Assembly: GCA_045568635.1 (NCBI GenBank)
Contig: JBJLAO010000003.1
Location: forward strand, 186,001 to 250,000
From: MedAcidi-G1 sp000817085
GTDB taxonomy: Bacteria; Actinomycetota; Acidimicrobiia; Acidimicrobiales; MedAcidi-G1
DNA: 64,000 bases
Direction: 5' to 3'
Shown piece after piece: positions 60,630 through 64,000 of this stretch. The notes under the pieces are model-generated. The model worked only from the letters and a program-made list of their open reading frames with translations, made no database searches and was not told the DNA's origin. The translations under genes were made by a program, and so were the position numbers. Numbering within the stretch: position 1 is the first letter of the stretch; every line of letters starts with the position of its first letter.

Positions 60630-61109
60630 ATGTCTTCAAACTTACAAACTGCTTTCAACAACCTAAAAGAGCTTGAAGGCGCTGATCAGGGCTATGGAGA
60701 ATGGTTTGAAGTTGATCAGAACCGGATTAATGACTTTGCTGATGCAACAATTGATCATCAATTCATTCACGTTGATCCAGAAAGAGCTTTAGCAGAAACA
60801 CCTTTTGGAGGAACAATAGCTCACGGTTTCCTTTCTCTTTCCCTTCTTGTTCATCTGACAGCAAGCCTCCCGGTTGCGATTCCAAAAATGGAAGGCCAGC
60901 TAATGGGAATAAACTATGGTTTCGAAAAAATCCGTTTTATTAACCCTGTCCTAGCGGGTGCGCGAATAAGAGCTCAAAGCAAAATATCTTCAGTAGAACT
61001 GAAAGAACCAACTGCTGTGAATATAACTAGAACTATCACCGTGGAAATAGAAGGGCAAAACAAGCCTGCCATGGTAGCTGAATGGATAACACGATCAGTC
61101 TTTGCTTAA
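60630..61109 (+). CDS. MaoC-like (R)-enoyl-CoA hydratase
   Basis: A 159-residue hot-dog-fold protein from an ATG at 60630, with GAGGAG six bases upstream; the longer frame from 60570 is rejected. The hydratase motif is DATIDHQFIHVDPERA, with the catalytic Asp/His pair, followed by TPFGGTIAHGFLSLSLL. It hydrates an enoyl-CoA ester. A 30-base gap precedes the epoxide hydrolase gene, so the two are probably cotranscribed. Confidence 0.93.
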   Translation: MSSNLQTAFNNLKELEGADQGYGEWFEVDQNRINDFADATIDHQFIHVDPERALAETPFGGTIAHGFLSLSLLVHLTASLPVAIPKMEGQLMGINYGFEKIRFINPVLAGARIRAQSKISSVELKEPTAVNITRTITVEIEGQNKPAMVAEWITRSVFA

Positions 61110-61139
61110 AACGTAGTTAATCGATCTGATAAAAATCTC

Positions 61140-62297
61140 ATGGAAATAGAAAGTTTCAGCCCTGACATAAGTGAAGAAGACTTGAATTTACTAAAAAAGC
61201 GTCTTTTGAATACTCGTTGGCCGCACACAATTGGTGAAGATGATTGGAAATACGGTGTCCCAAACAAGTGGCTGCGCGAAATGATTCACTATTGGGCAAA
61301 TACATGGAGTTGGGAAAAAGTAGTTCAAGAAATGCGTCGTTATGAGCACTTTAAAGTTGAAATAGAAGGAATAAGTATCCATTTTCTTAGATCAAAGGGA
61401 ACTAAAAGCAATTCAATTCCAATCATCTTAACCCATGGATGGCCATGGACTTTTTGGGATTTTCGTGAGGTAATAACTCCACTCTCATCTCCTAAAGAAA
61501 AAGGATCCCCGTCGTTTGACGTAATTGTGCCTTCACTCCCCGGTTTTGGATTCTCTACGCCACTAACAAAGGCCGGAGTAGATGTCCCAACCGTTGCATA
61601 TCTTTGGAACAAACTGATGACTGAAGTGCTTGGATATGAAAGTTATGCAGCACATGGCGGAGACTGGGGGTCTCTTATAACTGCGCATCTGGGTCATGCA
61701 TATAGCGACAACGTCATTGGTGTCCATCTCGGGTTACCTGTTGTACCTGGGCTCATAAGGAGTGAAATATCTGATCACTATTGGGATCCGAAAGAAAAAG
61801 ATTTGAGAGACAGAGCGGACGAAGCAGCACCATCATTAAAAAGTCATCTTGCAGTCCATACAAATGATCCCCATACTTTAGCTCACGCTTTAATTGACTC
61901 TCCGGCAGGTACAGCCGCTTGGCTCTGGGAACGAAGGCATAATTGGAGTGACAACAACGGTGATATTGAGTCAGTTTTTTCGCGGGAAGACTTGTGCACC
62001 AACGCATCTTTGTATTGGTGCACAGGGGCAATAACTTCATCACTAAGAATGTATTTTGAGCACTTTAATAAACCTTGGCCACTAGCTCACGGTCGTCAAC
62101 CAGTAATTGAATCTCCAACTGCTTACGCGATTTTTCCCAAAGACGTAGTGGCGCTCCCAAAAAAAATAGTTGAGGAAAAAACAAATCTTTTACGATGGAC
62201 AGTAATGCCCGCAGGTGGACACTTTAGTGCAGCCGAGCAACCATCCTTACTAGTAAATGACATCCAGGAAACTTTTTCGCAACTTTATAATAAGTAG
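61140..62297 (+). CDS. Epoxide hydrolase (EHN family, alpha/beta hydrolase)
   Basis: A 385-residue alpha/beta hydrolase with an N-terminal EHN domain (FSPDISEEDLNLLKKRLLNTRWP). The oxyanion motif is HGWPWT (99-104), the nucleophile Asp175 lies in GGDWGS and the catalytic His361 in PAGGHFSAAEQP. This resembles microsomal-type epoxide hydrolases and limonene/juvenile-hormone relatives. It opens epoxides by water attack through an alkyl-enzyme ester. The P450s nearby are possible sources of the epoxide. The stop codon overlaps a hairpin with the convergent P450 gene. Confidence 0.92.
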   Translation: MEIESFSPDISEEDLNLLKKRLLNTRWPHTIGEDDWKYGVPNKWLREMIHYWANTWSWEKVVQEMRRYEHFKVEIEGISIHFLRSKGTKSNSIPIILTHGWPWTFWDFREVITPLSSPKEKGSPSFDVIVPSLPGFGFSTPLTKAGVDVPTVAYLWNKLMTEVLGYESYAAHGGDWGSLITAHLGHAYSDNVIGVHLGLPVVPGLIRSEISDHYWDPKEKDLRDRADEAAPSLKSHLAVHTNDPHTLAHALIDSPAGTAAWLWERRHNWSDNNGDIESVFSREDLCTNASLYWCTGAITSSLRMYFEHFNKPWPLAHGRQPVIESPTAYAIFPKDVVALPKKIVEEKTNLLRWTVMPAGGHFSAAEQPSLLVNDIQETFSQLYNK

Positions 62298-62312
62298 GTT
62301 TTTTACCTATTT
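62292..62312 (+). terminator. Possible intrinsic terminator between convergent genes
   Basis: AAGTAGGT pairs with ACCTATTT (one G-T wobble) around a five-T loop, followed by GATTTTTATG. It overlaps the stop codons of both convergent genes, whose gap is nine bases. The stem is short and AT-rich, so confidence is low. Confidence 0.35.
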
Positions 62313-63587
62313 GATTTTTATGTGCATCTCTTCCAGAGGGAGCAAAAAGAAACTAGGTTCGTGAGCCGGATCTGATAAAGGTTTAGCGAATTCAAACCAT
62401 TCGCTACGTTGCAGCAAAGCTGTAAATGAACTCTTTAATTCTTGACGAGCAAGGGAAGCCCCGGGGCAAAAATGTGCACCAAATCCAAAAGCTAAATGTC
62501 CGCCGTTATCTTTTCGTGTGATATCGAATTTTTCCGGATTCTCAAATTGTTCTGGGTCCCGATTAGCTGCTCCGTATCGGACCGAAACCATAGAACCAGA
62601 AGGAATTGTGGTACCACAAACCTCGGTATCTTCAGTGGTCATACGTGCCAAGCCTTGAACAGGGCTCCAAAATCGCAAAGCTTCCTCTATAAAGTTTTCG
62701 ATAAGCTCAGGATTGCTTCTAAGCATTTTTTGCGTCTCTGGGTATTCAATTAATAACCAAATACCGTGCGCCAATGCACTAGTCGTAGTTTCAAAACCCC
62801 CAGTAATTAACTGATGCATCAAGTTTTGCAATTCAGCGATTGTGAGTGGTTCCTCACCCTCTTCGTGTGAATTCACCAATGCCGAAATTAAATCATCTGA
62901 AGGGTTTTGACGCCTCTTTTCAAACTCTTGTGCAAAATGTCTTTGAGCTTCCAGCTCTATTTCTGCTACTTCTCTAATCTCTTCTTCTGTAAGTAGTCGC
63001 ATTGAGGGAGCAAGCATCGCGTCTGCCCACTTTTTAAATGTGTAAATCTGACTTCTGTCAAGCCCCAATTGTTCAGTAATGATTATTCCCGGGAGAGGCA
63101 TAGCGAATTCATTTACAAATTCACATTCTCCCGAATCGACGAATGCGTCGATTAGAGAGTTCGCTACAGCATCAATATTCGGTGCCATTGCCGCTACTCT
63201 TCTTGGAGTGAAAACGCGATTTATAAGCTTGCGATAGTGGGTATGCACAGGTGGATCTGTGCGTTGCAAAGTCAGTACGTGTCCCCATCCTTCTTTGCTA
63301 AGAATTTCTTGATGGAGGCGAAGTTTTTCTGCTTGATGTCCTGAAGCTGCTCGAACGGTGCTGGAAAAAATTTCATGTGTCAATAAAGCTTCCTTTGAAG
63401 CTTCATAGTTGACCATTAGCCAAACTCCTGTTTCAGATACCCTATGCACGGGGCAACTTTCATGTAATTCGGCTATGAAATCCCAAGGTTCACTCTGAAC
63501 CTTATGGTCCATAAAATTTGTTGCTACGGGACATTTATGATCTAACAAAGAAGGCGTTTCGTCGTGTTCGGTTTCTTCAACTGTCAT
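62307..63587 (-). CDS. Cytochrome P450 (bacterial soluble type) 4
   Basis: A 426-residue P450 with heme loop FGFGAHFCPGASL (Cys374), I-helix GGFETT and TLQRTDPPVHTHYRKLINRVFTPR near residue 110. The I-helix acid is the usual E in GGFETT. It is a soluble class I enzyme, with no ferredoxin nearby. No ribosome site is obvious before the ATG (CTAACGTT-ATG), so the mRNA may be leaderless. It diverges from an SDR gene 60 bases away. Confidence 0.93.
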   Translation of the reverse strand: MTVEETEHDETPSLLDHKCPVATNFMDHKVQSEPWDFIAELHESCPVHRVSETGVWLMVNYEASKEALLTHEIFSSTVRAASGHQAEKLRLHQEILSKEGWGHVLTLQRTDPPVHTHYRKLINRVFTPRRVAAMAPNIDAVANSLIDAFVDSGECEFVNEFAMPLPGIIITEQLGLDRSQIYTFKKWADAMLAPSMRLLTEEEIREVAEIELEAQRHFAQEFEKRRQNPSDDLISALVNSHEEGEEPLTIAELQNLMHQLITGGFETTTSALAHGIWLLIEYPETQKMLRSNPELIENFIEEALRFWSPVQGLARMTTEDTEVCGTTIPSGSMVSVRYGAANRDPEQFENPEKFDITRKDNGGHLAFGFGAHFCPGASLARQELKSSFTALLQRSEWFEFAKPLSDPAHEPSFFLLPLEEMHIKIK

Positions 63588-63647
63588 AACGTTAGGTTAC
63601 GCAATCTAGATACAGAAGTCGACTTGAAGCCGATGTAAGGTTAAGCC

Positions 63648-64000
63648 ATGGGGAGAATGAGTGAAAAAGTTGCTGTCATAACAGGTGGTGCAAATGGTCT
63701 TGGAAGAGCTACAGCTTTACGATTTGCTCAAGAAGGGGCAAAGGGAATAGTTATTGCGGACATGCTCGAAGAGTCAGGATTAGAAACTGTAAAGATGGTT
63801 CAAAATGCTGGTGGGAAAGCAACGTATGTGAGTCTTGATGCCGTTAACCGCCTCGAGAATCAAGAAATGATCGATGTTGCTTTAGCAGAATTTGGTTCAG
63901 TTGATGTTCTTGTAACTGCCGCTGGGGTTACACATCAAGATTATCTTTCGGGTGATCGAGAAGCCGAAGTAAAAATGGCAGTAAAGCGCGCTCAAGAAAT
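63648..64000 (+). CDS. Short-chain dehydrogenase/reductase 5 (N-terminal part, runs off window)
   Basis: The first 117 codons of an SDR: an ATG at 63648 with AAGG seven bases upstream (ATG 63657 is an alternative three codons later), then VAVITGGANGLGRAT, a DV-type acidic loop (ADMLEES), and AGVTH where the family has NNAG. The NAD(P) motif is intact; here the NNAG motif reads TAAG (VLVTAAGVTH). The catalytic Tyr-Lys lies beyond the window. It is divergent from P450 4 and may be coregulated with it. Confidence 0.9.
   Translation, partial: MGRMSEKVAVITGGANGLGRATALRFAQEGAKGIVIADMLEESGLETVKMVQNAGGKATYVSLDAVNRLENQEMIDVALAEFGSVDVLVTAAGVTHQDYLSGDREAEVKMAVKRAQE

Overview
The window looks like a fragment of a low-GC, gene-dense, free-living aerobic bacterium, most plausibly a marine actinobacterium of the Acidimicrobiia type. 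This is inferred from lipoprotein signal peptides of the form AGACGSD followed by Ala/Thr/Pro linkers, fused LivH-LivM permeases, many P450, SDR and CoA-ester enzymes, and intergenic gaps that are all below 300 bases. No rRNA, tRNA, CRISPR array or insertion sequence was seen. Taxonomy rests on style, not on a marker gene.

Region 1 (1-16.1 kb) is a methylated-amine / one-carbon island. On the minus strand lie a dimethylglycine dehydrogenase-like flavoprotein, the start of etfB, and an IclR regulator. Divergently on the plus strand runs an operon for cobalamin-dependent methyl transfer: corrinoid protein, DUF1638 protein, small 'virulence factor'-family protein, methyl-corrinoid:tetrahydrofolate methyltransferase, ferredoxin-ASKHA corrinoid-reactivating protein, and a non-pyrrolysine MttB-superfamily methyltransferase. 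Then come formate-THF ligase, a MetF-like reductase, an old-yellow-enzyme/Fe-S flavoprotein and a P450. Four copies of a TTCC-N8-GGAA dyad flank these operons and are good candidates for IclR operators.

Region 2 (16.1-24.6 kb, minus strand) is a branched-chain-type ABC transporter with an unusual 1255-residue lipoprotein. It joins a glycine-betaine (OpuAC-like) binding domain to two LivJ-like domains. It is followed by a hairpin, a fused LivH-LivM permease, LivG, LivF and an 8-segment membrane protein. Together with region 1 and the heterotetrameric sarcosine oxidase (soxBDAG, 39.1-44.1 kb), the window encodes a plausible full route: uptake of glycine betaine, B12-dependent removal of one methyl to give dimethylglycine, then folate-linked oxidation to sarcosine and to glycine. 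One-carbon units would pass through MetF and Fhs to formate and ATP.

Region 3 (24.8-64 kb) is an accessory catabolic stretch: crotonase, acyl-CoA ligase, APH-fold kinase, five SDRs (the last cut by the window edge), three P450s (four in the whole window), three Rieske oxygenases (two in a recent mosaic tandem duplication), thiolase/DUF35 pair, carotenoid oxygenase, three ABM-fold small proteins, acyl-CoA dehydrogenase, CaiB-type CoA transferase, MaoC hydratase, epoxide hydrolase, two nitroreductases, a molybdopterin oxidoreductase, a swivel-domain protein lacking an ATP-grasp, and a second Liv-type permease plus binding protein with no ATPases. It suggests oxidation of terpenoid-, steroid- or alicyclic-like compounds, but no substrate can be assigned from sequence alone.
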